From: an uncultured Armatimonadota bacterium
GTDB taxonomy: Bacteria; Armatimonadota; Fimbriimonadia; Fimbriimonadales; Fimbriimonadaceae
Direction: 5' to 3'
Length of the DNA stretch: 64,000 nucleotides
Assembly (NCBI GenBank): GCA_903904815.1
Contig: CAIVDU010000005.1
Location: 62,001-126,000, forward strand
Of the stretch, positions 1 to 8,678 are shown one piece after another; the first letter of the stretch is position 1; each line of letters starts with the position of its first letter. The notes under the pieces were generated by a model. That model saw only the letters and a list, made by a program, of their open reading frames with translations, had not been told where the DNA came from and ran no database searches. The translations under genes were made by a program, and so were the position numbers.

Positions 1-1
1 G

Positions 2-1918
2 GTCCACCTGGACTTTCACACGAGCGAGCACATTCCGGGCATTGGGTCCGAATTTGACCCAGAGAAGTTCGTAAGAACGCTCAAAGACGCCCATGTGAAC
101 AGCGTCACCCTGTTCAGTCGATGTCACCACGGCTGGATCTATCACGACACTCGCTTCCCCAACCGTCACCCCCACCTCACCTGCAATCTGCTGGCAGAGC
201 AGATTCGAGCTTGTCACGCGGCCGACATTCGATGCCCCATCTACATCACGGTTGGATGGGATGAGTACGCCGCCAGAACCCACCCGGAGTGGGTAGAAGT
301 TTGGGAGGATGGCCATAAGGACGGCGCCAAACCACTACAGGCTGGCTGGCACAAGCTCGACTTCGCTTCTCCCTATCTGGACTACGTGGTCGAACAAACC
401 GAGGAGGTATTGGACCTGTTCGGCGACGAGGTGGATGGTCTCTTTTTTGACATAATCTCGGCGGGGGGCGTCCATAGTCCGTGGTGCTTGGCAGAGTTTC
501 AGCGTCTGGGCCTGGACCCGGCGACGGACCAAGAGAAGATGCGCGCCCACATTCTCAAGCGCTACACCAGCAAACTTACCGGCGCGGTCCATGCGAAGAA
601 ACCTGGCTGTCGGGTCTTTCACAACTCGGGACACGTTGGGCCCATCCATCGGCCGGTGATGGAAGACTTTAGCCATCTGGAGATTGAGTCCCTTCCGAGC
701 GGAGGTTGGGGCTATATGCACTTTCCAGTGACCGTACGCTACGCCCGAACGCTCGGAAAAGACTATCTCGGAATGACCGGGCGATTCTCCGAGACTTGGG
801 GCCACTTTAACAGCTACAAGCCCCAGGCGGCCCTCGAATACGAGTGCTTCTCGATGCTGGCCCAGGGCGGAAAGTGCAGCGTCGGTGATCAGCTCCATCC
901 TTCGGGCGTGCTGGACCCCCAAACCTACTCCCTGATCGGGAGTGTCTATCGTCAGATTGAAGAGCGCGAGCCTTGGTGCAAGGGCGCTCGCCCGGTTACC
1001 GAGATCGCAGTGGTGACGTCAGAAACGCTGCGACCTGGCCATGGTGGCGTCAATGAGTCGAATCTCGGCGCGACCAGGATTCTCATGGAAGGCCGCCACC
1101 AATTTGATATCGTGGACGATGGAATCGACCTCACCCAATACCGTGTCTTGATTCTCCCGGACGCCATCGAGTTGAGCGAGAAGTTCGTCGCCAAGATCAA
1201 TGCCTTCGTCAAAAATGGCGGAAGCGTGATCGCATCTGGGCTTTCTGGATTCGAGTTGGAGGGATTCCCGGCGGAACACGTCGGCGCACTTCCCTTTTCA
1301 CCTGACTTCCTGAAGTCGGGTGACGCGCTTGAGATTCCCGGCGAGCAGAGCCCGTTTGTGATGTACCAGCAAGGGCAGCAAGTTCGCCCGACCGAAGGCG
1401 CTGAAGTGCTTGCTCACGTGTATGAGCCGTACTTCAACCGCACGTGGGACCACTTCTGCAGTCACGCCCACGCTCCAATTCGTGGTGAAGGCGTCGATCC
1501 AGGCGTCGTGCAGAAGGGCCACATCATCTATCTGGCCCATCCCATCTTCGCCACTTACGCGCGGCACAGCATGATCCTGCATCGAGAACTACTGCTCGCG
1601 CTGCTGCGACGCCTTCTTCCCACGCCTCTTGTCACCGCAAGCGGTCCCGCAAGCCTTCAAGCAACCCTGACCCAACAAGGGGATCGGCGAATCGTGCACC
1701 TTTTGCACTACATTCCCGAAAAGCGGGGACTGGTACACGAAATCGTGGAGGACCGGCTGCCCGTCTTCGATGTGAGTCTGAGTCTGTCTGGCCCCGAGCC
1801 GACTTCCGTCTGGTTGCAACCCCAGGGGAAGCAGTTGGAATTCACTCACGCTGATGGAACTACTCGACTGAAAGTGCCGGTGGTCGACGGTCACCAGATG
1901 GTCGTTTTCGAAGCTTGA
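2..1918 (+). CDS. Putative glycoside hydrolase, GHL6-like with GH42-type trimerisation domain (5' end missing)
   Basis: The reading frame is open from base 2, so the gene starts outside the window; about 638 residues are visible. The N-terminal half looks like the (beta/alpha)8 barrel of hypothetical glycosyl hydrolase family 6: it opens with HLDFHTSEHIPG, has ITVGWDEYA and a conserved GLFFDI strand. A later segment (YRVLILPDAIELSEKF, then FVKNGGSVIASG) matches the beta-galactosidase trimerisation fold of GH42 enzymes. A C-terminal beta-rich part follows. It probably acts on a plant or exopolysaccharide glycoside, but the substrate cannot be read from sequence and I cannot assign the catalytic acid pair with confidence. 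Confidence 0.8.
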   Translation, partial: VHLDFHTSEHIPGIGSEFDPEKFVRTLKDAHVNSVTLFSRCHHGWIYHDTRFPNRHPHLTCNLLAEQIRACHAADIRCPIYITVGWDEYAARTHPEWVEVWEDGHKDGAKPLQAGWHKLDFASPYLDYVVEQTEEVLDLFGDEVDGLFFDIISAGGVHSPWCLAEFQRLGLDPATDQEKMRAHILKRYTSKLTGAVHAKKPGCRVFHNSGHVGPIHRPVMEDFSHLEIESLPSGGWGYMHFPVTVRYARTLGKDYLGMTGRFSETWGHFNSYKPQAALEYECFSMLAQGGKCSVGDQLHPSGVLDPQTYSLIGSVYRQIEEREPWCKGARPVTEIAVVTSETLRPGHGGVNESNLGATRILMEGRHQFDIVDDGIDLTQYRVLILPDAIELSEKFVAKINAFVKNGGSVIASGLSGFELEGFPAEHVGALPFSPDFLKSGDALEIPGEQSPFVMYQQGQQVRPTEGAEVLAHVYEPYFNRTWDHFCSHAHAPIRGEGVDPGVVQKGHIIYLAHPIFATYARHSMILHRELLLALLRRLLPTPLVTASGPASLQATLTQQGDRRIVHLLHYIPEKRGLVHEIVEDRLPVFDVSLSLSGPEPTSVWLQPQGKQLEFTHADGTTRLKVPVVDGHQMVVFEA

Positions 1919-2045
1919 CGATGACTTGCTGGGTGGGTTCTGGACCACTTATTCCAAGTCACAGATCTAGAATATGCCGGCTCATCCGATCGGTCGGCGA
2001 ATCGAGTAACATGAAATTAACATCTAATTTCCATCGATTGACTCC

Positions 2046-2327
2046 ATGGCAAATATCACGAACTCACACTCACTTTCAGACTTCCAGCGCAACGCCAAAG
2101 GCTACATAGAGGGTCTGAACGAGACCAGGGAACCGATGCTCATCACGGTGAATGGGAAGGTTCAAGCGGTCTTGGTTGACCCCATCAGTTTTCAGCAAAT
2201 GGAAGAAAACCTAGAACGCGAACGCTTTATCGCCGCCGTCAAAGCGGGCATTAAGGACATCGACGAGGGAAGGACGCGACCACTCGATGAGGTCTACTCG
2301 GAAATGAAAGCAAAGTATGGCTTTTAA
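2046..2327 (+). CDS. Type II antitoxin, Phd/YefM family
   Basis: This is a 93-residue protein. The N-terminal half (ANITNSHSLSDFQRNAKGYI, then EPMLITVNGKVQAVLVDP) is the Phd/YefM DNA-binding fold: a short strand, a helix and a beta hairpin that places a DNA-contacting dimer. The C-terminal half (SFQQMEENLERERFIAAVKA) is the charged helix that normally wraps the toxin. It lies directly upstream of a RelE/ParE-type toxin and overlaps it by 11 bases, the usual antitoxin-first order. Such pairs usually repress their own promoter, which would lie in the 127-bp gap upstream. No strong Shine-Dalgarno site is visible before the ATG. Confidence 0.9.
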   Translation: MANITNSHSLSDFQRNAKGYIEGLNETREPMLITVNGKVQAVLVDPISFQQMEENLERERFIAAVKAGIKDIDEGRTRPLDEVYSEMKAKYGF

Positions 2328-2631
2328 AATCCAGTTGGCGGATGCAGCCGTTCAGGACATCTCGGAATTCGCGGACCGAATCGCCCTAAATTCCGTTGTT
2401 GAAGCCAGAAAATGGGTTGAAGGACTATTTCGCGAGATCGAGACGCTTCGCGAACTCCCGCATCGGTATGCGCTCATTCCGGAGGCGGGCCAACTCAAGA
2501 GAGAACTTCGCTCGATTCACCACCATAGCCACCGAGTAATTTACGAAGTGCACGACACAGAAAACACGGTCTATATCGCTCGGGTGTATCACGGCGCCCG
2601 AAAACCAATCACGAAGAAGGATGTTGGCTAG
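2317..2631 (+). CDS. Type II toxin, RelE/ParE family
   Basis: This is a 104-residue protein with the RelE/ParE fold: an N-terminal AFKIQLADAAVQDISEFADR strand-helix, a second helix with LRELPHRYALIPE, and the C-terminal sheet with RSIHHHSHRVIYEV and VYIARVYHGARKP. The spacing and the final R-x-Y-H-G-A-R motif fit ParE/RelE toxins, which cleave ribosome-bound mRNA or poison gyrase; sequence alone does not decide which. The start codon lies inside the last codons of the antitoxin, so translation is probably coupled. Confidence 0.88.
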   Translation: MAFKIQLADAAVQDISEFADRIALNSVVEARKWVEGLFREIETLRELPHRYALIPEAGQLKRELRSIHHHSHRVIYEVHDTENTVYIARVYHGARKPITKKDVG

Positions 2632-2640
2632 CCCAAACGA

Positions 2641-3597
2641 TTACTTTAAGCCATTGTTCGACTCAAGGTTCAGCGTCATCGTGCGGTACTGCCGGGTGAC
2701 TTCGAAACCGAATTTTCTGTAGAAGTCCACAAGACTCGTCCAGTCGATAATGCACTGGCGGACGCCCTCAATCTTAAGCTGCTCTAACGCGGCTCCCAGG
2801 AGCGCCCCACCGGCGCCCTGTCCACGAAGATGCTCGGAGACGCCGATTGGGCCGAGTGAGCCCCAATTGGGTCCGAGTGAATTTCTCCAGACCGCCCCGC
2901 CGATTGGAATGCGAGCCGTTCCCTGTTGGACCAGTGCGAAGCCCTCTAGCGTTTCTCCGTAGAACAGTCCGAACACCGTAGGGGTCGAGCCCTCCAGGCG
3001 AACCTTGTGGGCGATATCGTAGTTCCAACGCTTTGGAAACTCCCGCTCCATGAACTCGGTGAGCGCCGGGAGATCTTCGGCCTCAACGTATCGCATCGTT
3101 GCGCCAGGGATGGGAGCCGGATAAGGGTTCTGATAGTCGGCAAGATCCCGTTCGAGATCGTTTGCGAGCCCACCCTCGGTAAACCCTTCAACCATCAAGA
3201 AACTTTGGAGGGCTTTCGAGTCAATAGGGCAGCCAGGGAAAAAGTGGCGGGAGTCCTGCCCGAAGACGAGCTTGGAAATCCCTCGATTACGGAGAGCCAT
3301 CTTCACATCGGCCAGCATGTCTACGCCGATCCGAGCGTCGCGGTAGACGATCGCCGAGATGTGAGCAACGTCCTGGTCCGGCCCTGGGTAAAGGCTGACC
3401 GCCGACTTCTTCACCGCCACAAAGCCGCAGACCTGGCCTGATTCCCACCACGTCGACGACGCGCCCCAATCGAACACGGGAGATTGCACGGTGTTTAGCC
3501 GAAGCAGATCTTCGTCGATCGCATACCGCGCAGGATGAAACTCGTTCCAAAGCTTAGTGAGGGCTTCGAAGTCAGGATTGGCAAAGGTGTGCCTCAT
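2641..3597 (-). CDS. GNAT-family N-acetyltransferase, two-domain
   Basis: At 318 residues the protein is long enough for two tandem GNAT folds. The C-terminal one is clear: SLGPIGVSEHLRGQGAGGAL carries the R-G-Q-G-A-G acetyl-CoA pyrophosphate loop near residue 260, and IDWTSLVDFYRKFGFE is the closing strand-helix. The N-terminal half (CGFVAVKKSAVSLY, then GISKLVFGQDS) looks like a second, degenerate GNAT fold. The acceptor substrate is unknown. The start ATG overlaps the stop of the upstream gene as ATGA, so it is the last gene of a coupled three-gene set. Confidence 0.82.
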   Translation of the reverse strand: MRHTFANPDFEALTKLWNEFHPARYAIDEDLLRLNTVQSPVFDWGASSTWWESGQVCGFVAVKKSAVSLYPGPDQDVAHISAIVYRDARIGVDMLADVKMALRNRGISKLVFGQDSRHFFPGCPIDSKALQSFLMVEGFTEGGLANDLERDLADYQNPYPAPIPGATMRYVEAEDLPALTEFMEREFPKRWNYDIAHKVRLEGSTPTVFGLFYGETLEGFALVQQGTARIPIGGAVWRNSLGPNWGSLGPIGVSEHLRGQGAGGALLGAALEQLKIEGVRQCIIDWTSLVDFYRKFGFEVTRQYRTMTLNLESNNGLK

Positions 3598-4121
3598 GCG
3601 ACACGACTAGCAAGCTGCCGAAGGTGCTCACCATAAAGGTTCAGCGCCTCCCGCGTTTTCATGATACGGAAAATCATCTCTCCATCGTCATGATGCAGGA
3701 AATCTTGCAAAGTTGGTGCGGCAATAAGTCTTTCAAAGGCATCCTCAGGTCTTCCTGACTCAAATCGGAACGCATCCGTGTCGTCCGGAGCCAAGAATGC
3801 TCCGACAAAGGGCCTAAGCTCCCGATAGCTCGCCACCATCGCCGAATGGAGGCGGGCGTAGCTCGACTCTAATCTAGGAGCGGGACCGTATTGAGCGGCA
3901 TCGCACAAGATCTCAACGAACTCTTCGTAGAGATCATAGAATTTGATCAAGTCTGACTGCCTTTCTTGTACAGAAGGCCCCATTTTGCGGCTGTTGATTT
4001 CACTCCGCGCATCGATCCGATCCCGAATCGCGATGCGCGTGCGCAAAACCAGCGACCTAGCGTTGGACCAGACTCCACTCACTCCGCGCGTTCCGATACC
4101 TGACGTCAATTCCCTCTTCAA
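3594..4121 (-). CDS. Hypothetical protein, helical
   Basis: I do not recognise this 175-residue protein. It is mostly helical and charged, with a segment LIKFYDLYEEFVEILCDAAQYGPAPRLESS and a C-terminal ILHHDDGEMIFRIMKTREAL-like stretch; no signal peptide or membrane segment is evident. The first possible start is TTG, overlapping the DUF1844 stop as TTGA, and its own stop overlaps the GNAT start as ATGA. That coupling on both sides is the main evidence that it is a real gene. The first about 35 residues are basic and poorly structured, so a later start remains possible. Confidence 0.6.
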   Translation of the reverse strand: MKRELTSGIGTRGVSGVWSNARSLVLRTRIAIRDRIDARSEINSRKMGPSVQERQSDLIKFYDLYEEFVEILCDAAQYGPAPRLESSYARLHSAMVASYRELRPFVGAFLAPDDTDAFRFESGRPEDAFERLIAAPTLQDFLHHDDGEMIFRIMKTREALNLYGEHLRQLASRVA

Positions 4122-4414
4122 GTGCCTAACTCCTTGGCCTTTTGTACATAGTTGACCCGGAGATCACGCACCAATCCTTGGATACTTCTCCGGTCTTCCG
4201 GGTCGAGCTCCGCCTCAAGAACACCGGCCAAATAGGCGGTGATGTCGATGGCGACCTTTGCTTCGGCCACGTTTTGTACAACCTTACCGGTCATCATATC
4301 CGGTTGAAGTCCAAGTTTTTGCCAAGAAATTGTCGCCATCGCATTTAAAATCTGTGCGACGTGCTCGTATACGCTGATAGGCTCACTCGGAGTGGTTGTC
4401 TCTTGGTCTGACAT
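4118..4414 (-). CDS. DUF1844 family protein
   Basis: This small cytoplasmic protein of 98 residues has a variable N-terminus and a conserved helical core: VAQILNAMATISWQKLG, then EAKVAIDITAYLAGVLE and IQGLVRDLRVNYVQK. This pattern (small helices, D/E-rich turn, final LRxxYV) is that of DUF1844, a family of unknown function common in deltaproteobacteria, Acidobacteria and Armatimonadota. I placed the start at the ATG at 4414 (MSDQETTTP); an upstream TTG at 4447 would add 11 residues. It is the first gene of a coupled trio with an unknown protein and a GNAT acetyltransferase. Confidence 0.75.
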   Translation of the reverse strand: MSDQETTTPSEPISVYEHVAQILNAMATISWQKLGLQPDMMTGKVVQNVAEAKVAIDITAYLAGVLEAELDPEDRRSIQGLVRDLRVNYVQKAKELGT

Positions 4415-4512
4415 AGCTTCTAAAAAGATAGAGACGGACCGGACCAATCAAACGACGCGCATGCCCTGGGACTCTGAGAGCCGAAAGGTAAACTTCGACT
4501 TAGTAAGGATCT

Positions 4513-5451
4513 ATGGTTCACAACGTCATCATCATCGGCTCTGGTCCTGCCGGCTACACGGCAGCCCTCTACGCGGCGCGAGCAGACCTGAATCCGGTGA
4601 TGTTCGCCGGCCTTCAGCCTGGCGGTCAGCTCACCATTACCACTGAGGTAGAAAACTATCCAGGGTTCCCCGATGGAGTCATGGGGCCGGAGCTCATGGA
4701 GCTGTTCCAGAAGCAGGCAGAGCGATTCGGCACCGTCATCCACCAAGAGGAAGTCACCAGCGTCGATTTCTCCGAGCGCCCCTACACGGTCCGCACCGAC
4801 AGTGGCGAATACATGGCCCACGCCTTGATCATCTCTACCGGCGCCAGCGCGCGATGGTTGGGGTTACCCTCCGAGGTCACCTTCGGCGGATTTGGAGTGA
4901 GCGCTTGCGCCACTTGCGATGGATTCTTCTTCCGGAATAAGCAGGTCTTGGTCGTCGGTGGCGGAGATACCGCCATGGAAGAGGCCAACTATCTGACTCG
5001 GCATGCTAGCAAGGTCTATCTGGCCCACCGCCGCCATGAATTCCGCGCCAGCAAGATCATGCAGGATCGGGTTCTGGCCAATCCCAAGGTCGAAGTGCTC
5101 TGGAACACCGCGATCGATGAGATCGTAGGACAGACAGATCCAGCCCGAAAGGTCACTGGCGTCCGACTCGCGGATACGGTAACGGAAGAAAAGAGAGAGT
5201 TAGCGATTGATGGCGTGTTCATCGCCATCGGTCACAAGCCGAACTCGGATCTCTTTAAGGGCGTTCTCGACATGGACGATGTCGGTTACCTCATCACTAA
5301 ACCTGGAACTACGGAAACGAACTTGCCCGGCGTCTTTGCGGCTGGCGACGTGGCGGACAAGGAGTACCGCCAAGCCATCACGGCGGCCGGATCTGGGTGT
5401 ATGGCGGCGATTGACGCCGAGAGATACCTCACCCACCTGATCGAGAACTAA
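4513..5451 (+). CDS. trxB: Thioredoxin reductase (NADPH)
   Basis: The protein has 312 residues, the normal length for low-molecular-weight thioredoxin reductase. The FAD-binding GSGPAGYTAALYAARA motif sits at residues 9-24, the redox-active CATC (Cys132 and Cys135) follows VSA, the NADPH-binding VVGGGDTAMEEA comes next, and the FAD ribityl motif GVFAAGDV is near the C-terminus. It transfers electrons from NADPH to thioredoxin in the cytoplasm. AAGGA lies just before the ATG. The gene stands alone, divergent from the DUF1844 trio; thioredoxin-like proteins at 6765 and 34154 are not in its operon. Confidence 0.98.
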   Translation: MVHNVIIIGSGPAGYTAALYAARADLNPVMFAGLQPGGQLTITTEVENYPGFPDGVMGPELMELFQKQAERFGTVIHQEEVTSVDFSERPYTVRTDSGEYMAHALIISTGASARWLGLPSEVTFGGFGVSACATCDGFFFRNKQVLVVGGGDTAMEEANYLTRHASKVYLAHRRHEFRASKIMQDRVLANPKVEVLWNTAIDEIVGQTDPARKVTGVRLADTVTEEKRELAIDGVFIAIGHKPNSDLFKGVLDMDDVGYLITKPGTTETNLPGVFAAGDVADKEYRQAITAAGSGCMAAIDAERYLTHLIEN

Positions 5452-5482
5452 ACTCAACCAAGTCCCCTCCTTAACAACGGTT

Positions 5483-6598
5483 ATGCTGACGCTCGTAGCT
5501 GCACTTGTCCTCGGACAACAATCCATCGTTTCTTACAGCAAGACGCTACTCCCAAATCCGTTTGGCAAGCTGTCGCGACTGATGGTGCAGTTCGACCCAG
5601 AAAACCGCCTTCCTCGGCCCCAGCTCAGTCCTAAAAAGTTTGGGCTGGGAGAGGATCGTCAGCCGTTTGAATTCGACTTTTCCACTTTTGGCTTGGCTCA
5701 CATTGACGGTGACGACACGACCTTGCATTGTCGTTTCCGAGTCTATGAGCAGGAACGGAAACAGAAGAACGACGTGGCCTTTGCAGTTACCGAGATGCTG
5801 CTTAGGCTCTGGGAGTACAACTATAATCGTCTAAAGCTGGACCATTCGCCATTGTACGACGACCAGATGGTCGACGTATATCTCTGTTGGGGTGGAACGG
5901 CGGGCGGCGAACAGCTTTTCGACATCGACCCATCTTTGGCGCGGAATCAGAAGGTCAACACGATCTATATCTATGACCTTCCCAGCTTTACCGATCCAGT
6001 AGAGATGGCGCGTGAGGTTGCCCACGAGTACGGACATGCATCACTACCGGCCATAGGAGGGTTCAACACTCCAGAGGACTGGGGAAATGGTTACCTGGGA
6101 GAGCGGTTGTTCCTGACCTACTTACGAGATGAGTTGGCAAAGGACGAGCTAAAGCCTCAAGACGCGATGGGGGCCACCGCGCCTGAACTCGACAAATGGG
6201 TGCAAAAGAACGTGGATCCTCTTGTAGTGGCGTCTGCCAGTTCCGCACCCGATCTTAACGTGCTCGGCGGGACCGGCCCCAAAGCGATGAATGCCTACAT
6301 GGGCCTCATGCTCTACTGTTCACAACTGCTGCCACCGACCGTTTTTCAGCGATCGTTGAGGCTCACGGGATCTCAGTCAGCCAAAGACATTCCCGACGCC
6401 GTCGTCATGGCGGTCGAAGAGCCAGATACGTTTACGATGAAGGTCCCGAAGATTCTGGCCGGAAAAGCAATTTGGATCCCCGTTTCAAAGGCTCGAATCG
6501 AAGGAGCGTCAGTGATCTCTTCTAAGCGAGGCTGGGCGCTCGTGAAACCCACTGGAAGCACGATCACCCTCAAGAATCAACCTCCCGGCACGCACTAG
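5483..6598 (+). CDS. Exported protein with HEYGH metalloprotease-like motif
   Basis: This 371-residue protein begins with a short signal peptide (MLTLVAALVLGQQ). In the middle, VAREVAHEYGHASLPAIGG-type sequence contains HEYGH, the HExxH zinc-binding helix, followed 15-20 residues later by GYLGERLFL, where the Glu could be the third, gluzincin-like ligand. The C-terminal part is beta-rich and ends in a small sandwich-like segment (GASVISSKRGWALVKPTG). I infer an exported zinc-dependent peptidase-like protein; the family is not one I can name. It begins 31 bases after trxB. Confidence 0.65.
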   Translation: MLTLVAALVLGQQSIVSYSKTLLPNPFGKLSRLMVQFDPENRLPRPQLSPKKFGLGEDRQPFEFDFSTFGLAHIDGDDTTLHCRFRVYEQERKQKNDVAFAVTEMLLRLWEYNYNRLKLDHSPLYDDQMVDVYLCWGGTAGGEQLFDIDPSLARNQKVNTIYIYDLPSFTDPVEMAREVAHEYGHASLPAIGGFNTPEDWGNGYLGERLFLTYLRDELAKDELKPQDAMGATAPELDKWVQKNVDPLVVASASSAPDLNVLGGTGPKAMNAYMGLMLYCSQLLPPTVFQRSLRLTGSQSAKDIPDAVVMAVEEPDTFTMKVPKILAGKAIWIPVSKARIEGASVISSKRGWALVKPTGSTITLKNQPPGTH

Positions 6599-6723
6599 CA
6601 CCCACCGGAGGGACGAGAGTCCTCCTTCGAATGGAGTTACTTGCGCGACGCGTCCGCGAACGAATCCACCTGTCCCTTCCCTATCCGCCCGCTCAGAGGA
6701 GCGCACCTACTAATCCGAGACTA

Positions 6724-6751
6724 ACTTAGCAATCGAAATCAATTGCTAAGT
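6724..6751. terminator. Hairpin between convergent genes
   Basis: ACTTAGCAAT (6724-6733) and ATTGCTAAGT (6742-6751) form a perfect 10-bp stem with an 8-base loop, placed between the stop of the HEYGH gene and the stop of the convergent TlpA-like gene. There is no U-tract on either side, so it may be a factor-dependent or bidirectional 3'-end structure. The rest of the 166-bp gap shows nothing else. Confidence 0.45.
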
Positions 6752-6764
6752 GTCGCTTCCGTAA

Positions 6765-7253
6765 CTAGCTCTTCAGAGCCTTGGCCACGGCGGCATCGAG
6801 TTCGCCAGCGAGGCCGGTGAGGCTTGTGTGCCGATACTGGATGGATCCTGTCCTGTCGATGACCACTACCGTTGGCAGCGTGGTGACGTTCATGGTCTTG
6901 TCGAGTTCGCCGTTTTCTACCGAGAACGCATAGGTGTAGCCATGACTCGCCTTGTACTTGACGACGGCGTCTTTCGAGGGGGTCTGCTCCTTCACGTCGA
7001 CACACACGATTTTCACGCCCTGCTTACCGTACTTGGCCTCAAGGGTCTGCATGATCTTGGAGACCTGTCGGCAAGGCCCGCACCAGGTCGCCCAGAAGTC
7101 GATAACGACCACTTTGCCCTTAAGACTCTGGTTTGTCAGGGTCTTGCCATCGAGGGTCGACAGGCGGAAGGCGGGCGCTCGCTCGGATCCACCGTGGGCA
7201 GAGGCCACGCAAACGGCAGTCGCCGCGACGAGAGACAAAGTGTGCTTGAACAT
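6765..7253 (-). CDS. TlpA-like thiol-disulfide oxidoreductase, exported
   Basis: I take the start at the ATG at 7253, which has AGAGGA just upstream; the longer open frame beyond it runs into the divergent gene and has no protein character. The product has 162 residues: signal peptide MFKHTLSLVAATAVCVASA, then a thioredoxin fold with VVVIDFWATWCGPC (Cys58 and Cys61) and the cis-proline loop TTLPTVVVID. TlpA/ResA proteins reduce disulfides in exported proteins or c-type cytochromes. No cytochrome maturation genes are next to it, so the partner is unknown. Confidence 0.9.
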   Translation of the reverse strand: MFKHTLSLVAATAVCVASAHGGSERAPAFRLSTLDGKTLTNQSLKGKVVVIDFWATWCGPCRQVSKIMQTLEAKYGKQGVKIVCVDVKEQTPSKDAVVKYKASHGYTYAFSVENGELDKTMNVTTLPTVVVIDRTGSIQYRHTSLTGLAGELDAAVAKALKS

Positions 7254-7286
7254 TTCCTCTAGTTTATACGCACAGAACTCACGGCG

Positions 7287-8678
7287 ATGCCGGACATAAT
7301 CTGCGTGGTGAGAAGATGGACGCCCGCAATCGTAGCGACGGGACTCGCGTGCGTGCCCATTGCCCTTCACCACGCCACCAGCCCCGAACTTCTGAATGAT
7401 TCCGACACCTCGGTTCTGCTGCAGGCGATTCGACAGCGTCACAGCCCGTTCAGTTGGTTTGCCGGAGACTGGCCCCTCCAAAACCATTTCTACCGGCCAG
7501 TAGCCACCCTTGCCTTCGAATGGGACAACCGCCTGTACGGGAATAATCCGGTCGGATACGGGTGGACGAATGCCATTCTGTGCATTCTGTGCGTTCTCCT
7601 GCTCTTGTGGTTCGTACGCGAGTTGACCGAACGTCCAGTTTTTGCTGGGGCATCCGCCGTGCTCTTTGCGAGTTGGCAATGGGCTGGGATCGGATCGGTT
7701 AGTGCGCTGTTGGACGTGGCCATGTGGTCTCTCCTTGCTGTTGGGATCTGGAGACATCGTGGTCGAGTAAGTCTCTACTTACCGCTGTTCTTCGCGATCG
7801 CGTTTCTCCAACACGAGGTCGTGGGAAGGGTTAGCCTCGATGCCCGCATGATCGGTTGGCTGCCAGGGCGAACCGCTTCAGTGATGTCGGTCTTCGCTCT
7901 CATCAGCCTTGCCTCGTACGCGCGCTACGAGCGGCTATCTGCCGAAAGACGTGCTAGTCCACCCATCACGCCCTTGACGCCGCCGGCAACCCGCAATACG
8001 GTCATAAAGGCGGACCGGACTTCCGGAGGCGCTTGGGTATGGATTCTGATCTCAGCGCTGAGCTTGGCCTTAGCCCTTGCCAGTTACGAGCAGGCAGTCA
8101 TGATTCCTGCCGCTCTGGCGGTGGTTGCCTTTTCCCTCTCGCTTCAAGGACTTCGACCACGCTGGAAACTCCAAATCCTATTCGGGGGAGTGTTAGTCGT
8201 CTACGGGCTTCTTCGGCACGCGGTCGTTCCGAGTGCTCCATCCGGCTACCAACTCCAACAGTTCCGTCATGGACCAGGCGTTTGGCTTTCGCTAGCGGAC
8301 TATGTGTTGCCGTTTGCGGGCCTGATCCCTTCCCTCTCCCAAGCGGCAGATCCCCAGTTGGGGCTCTTCGTGCTGGTCACTCCGGTTGTGACCGGTTTCT
8401 TCTGGCAGACCGTCGAGACGATCGCGGCAATATGGATCCTACGGAAGCAGTGGATTCTCTGCGGCACGGGTTGGGTGCTTTCCTGGCTGACCTATTCACC
8501 GATGGCTTGGCTGAAGCAGTTCGATCACTATCACTACCTTCCGTTGGCGATGAGATCGGTATTCGTCGTGGGACTTGGATGGGCGGTTTGGGAAGCGGCG
8601 GCTATCGCGTCACGCCCCCAAGCGCGACAAGCGCCGAAACGACTTGCTCCCGCACCTGGTTCGCTTGCTCGTCCGTAA
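7287..8678 (+). CDS. Polytopic membrane protein, glycosyltransferase-like
   Basis: This 463-residue protein has about ten hydrophobic segments. The luminal-type loop after the first segment has a D-S-D pattern (LLNDSDTSVLL) and QNHFYRPVATL, which resembles the first periplasmic loop of GT-C membrane mannosyltransferases such as PMT and related O-oligosaccharyl enzymes. That would make it an envelope glycosyltransferase using a lipid-linked sugar, but similarity is only at this level. It is divergent from the TlpA-like gene (33 bases apart), and its last 77 bases overlap the 3' end of pheT on the other strand. Confidence 0.7.
   Translation: MPDIICVVRRWTPAIVATGLACVPIALHHATSPELLNDSDTSVLLQAIRQRHSPFSWFAGDWPLQNHFYRPVATLAFEWDNRLYGNNPVGYGWTNAILCILCVLLLLWFVRELTERPVFAGASAVLFASWQWAGIGSVSALLDVAMWSLLAVGIWRHRGRVSLYLPLFFAIAFLQHEVVGRVSLDARMIGWLPGRTASVMSVFALISLASYARYERLSAERRASPPITPLTPPATRNTVIKADRTSGGAWVWILISALSLALALASYEQAVMIPAALAVVAFSLSLQGLRPRWKLQILFGGVLVVYGLLRHAVVPSAPSGYQLQQFRHGPGVWLSLADYVLPFAGLIPSLSQAADPQLGLFVLVTPVVTGFFWQTVETIAAIWILRKQWILCGTGWVLSWLTYSPMAWLKQFDHYHYLPLAMRSVFVVGLGWAVWEAAAIASRPQARQAPKRLAPAPGSLARP

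Noticed and set aside
335-922. A 195-codon minus-strand frame within the first gene
   Set aside because: Antisense to a recognisable glycoside hydrolase; no motif or ribosome site.
7254-7757. N-terminal extension of the TlpA-like protein by 168 residues
   Set aside because: It would overlap the divergent membrane protein, and the signal peptide begins at the ATG at 7253, which has a ribosome site.
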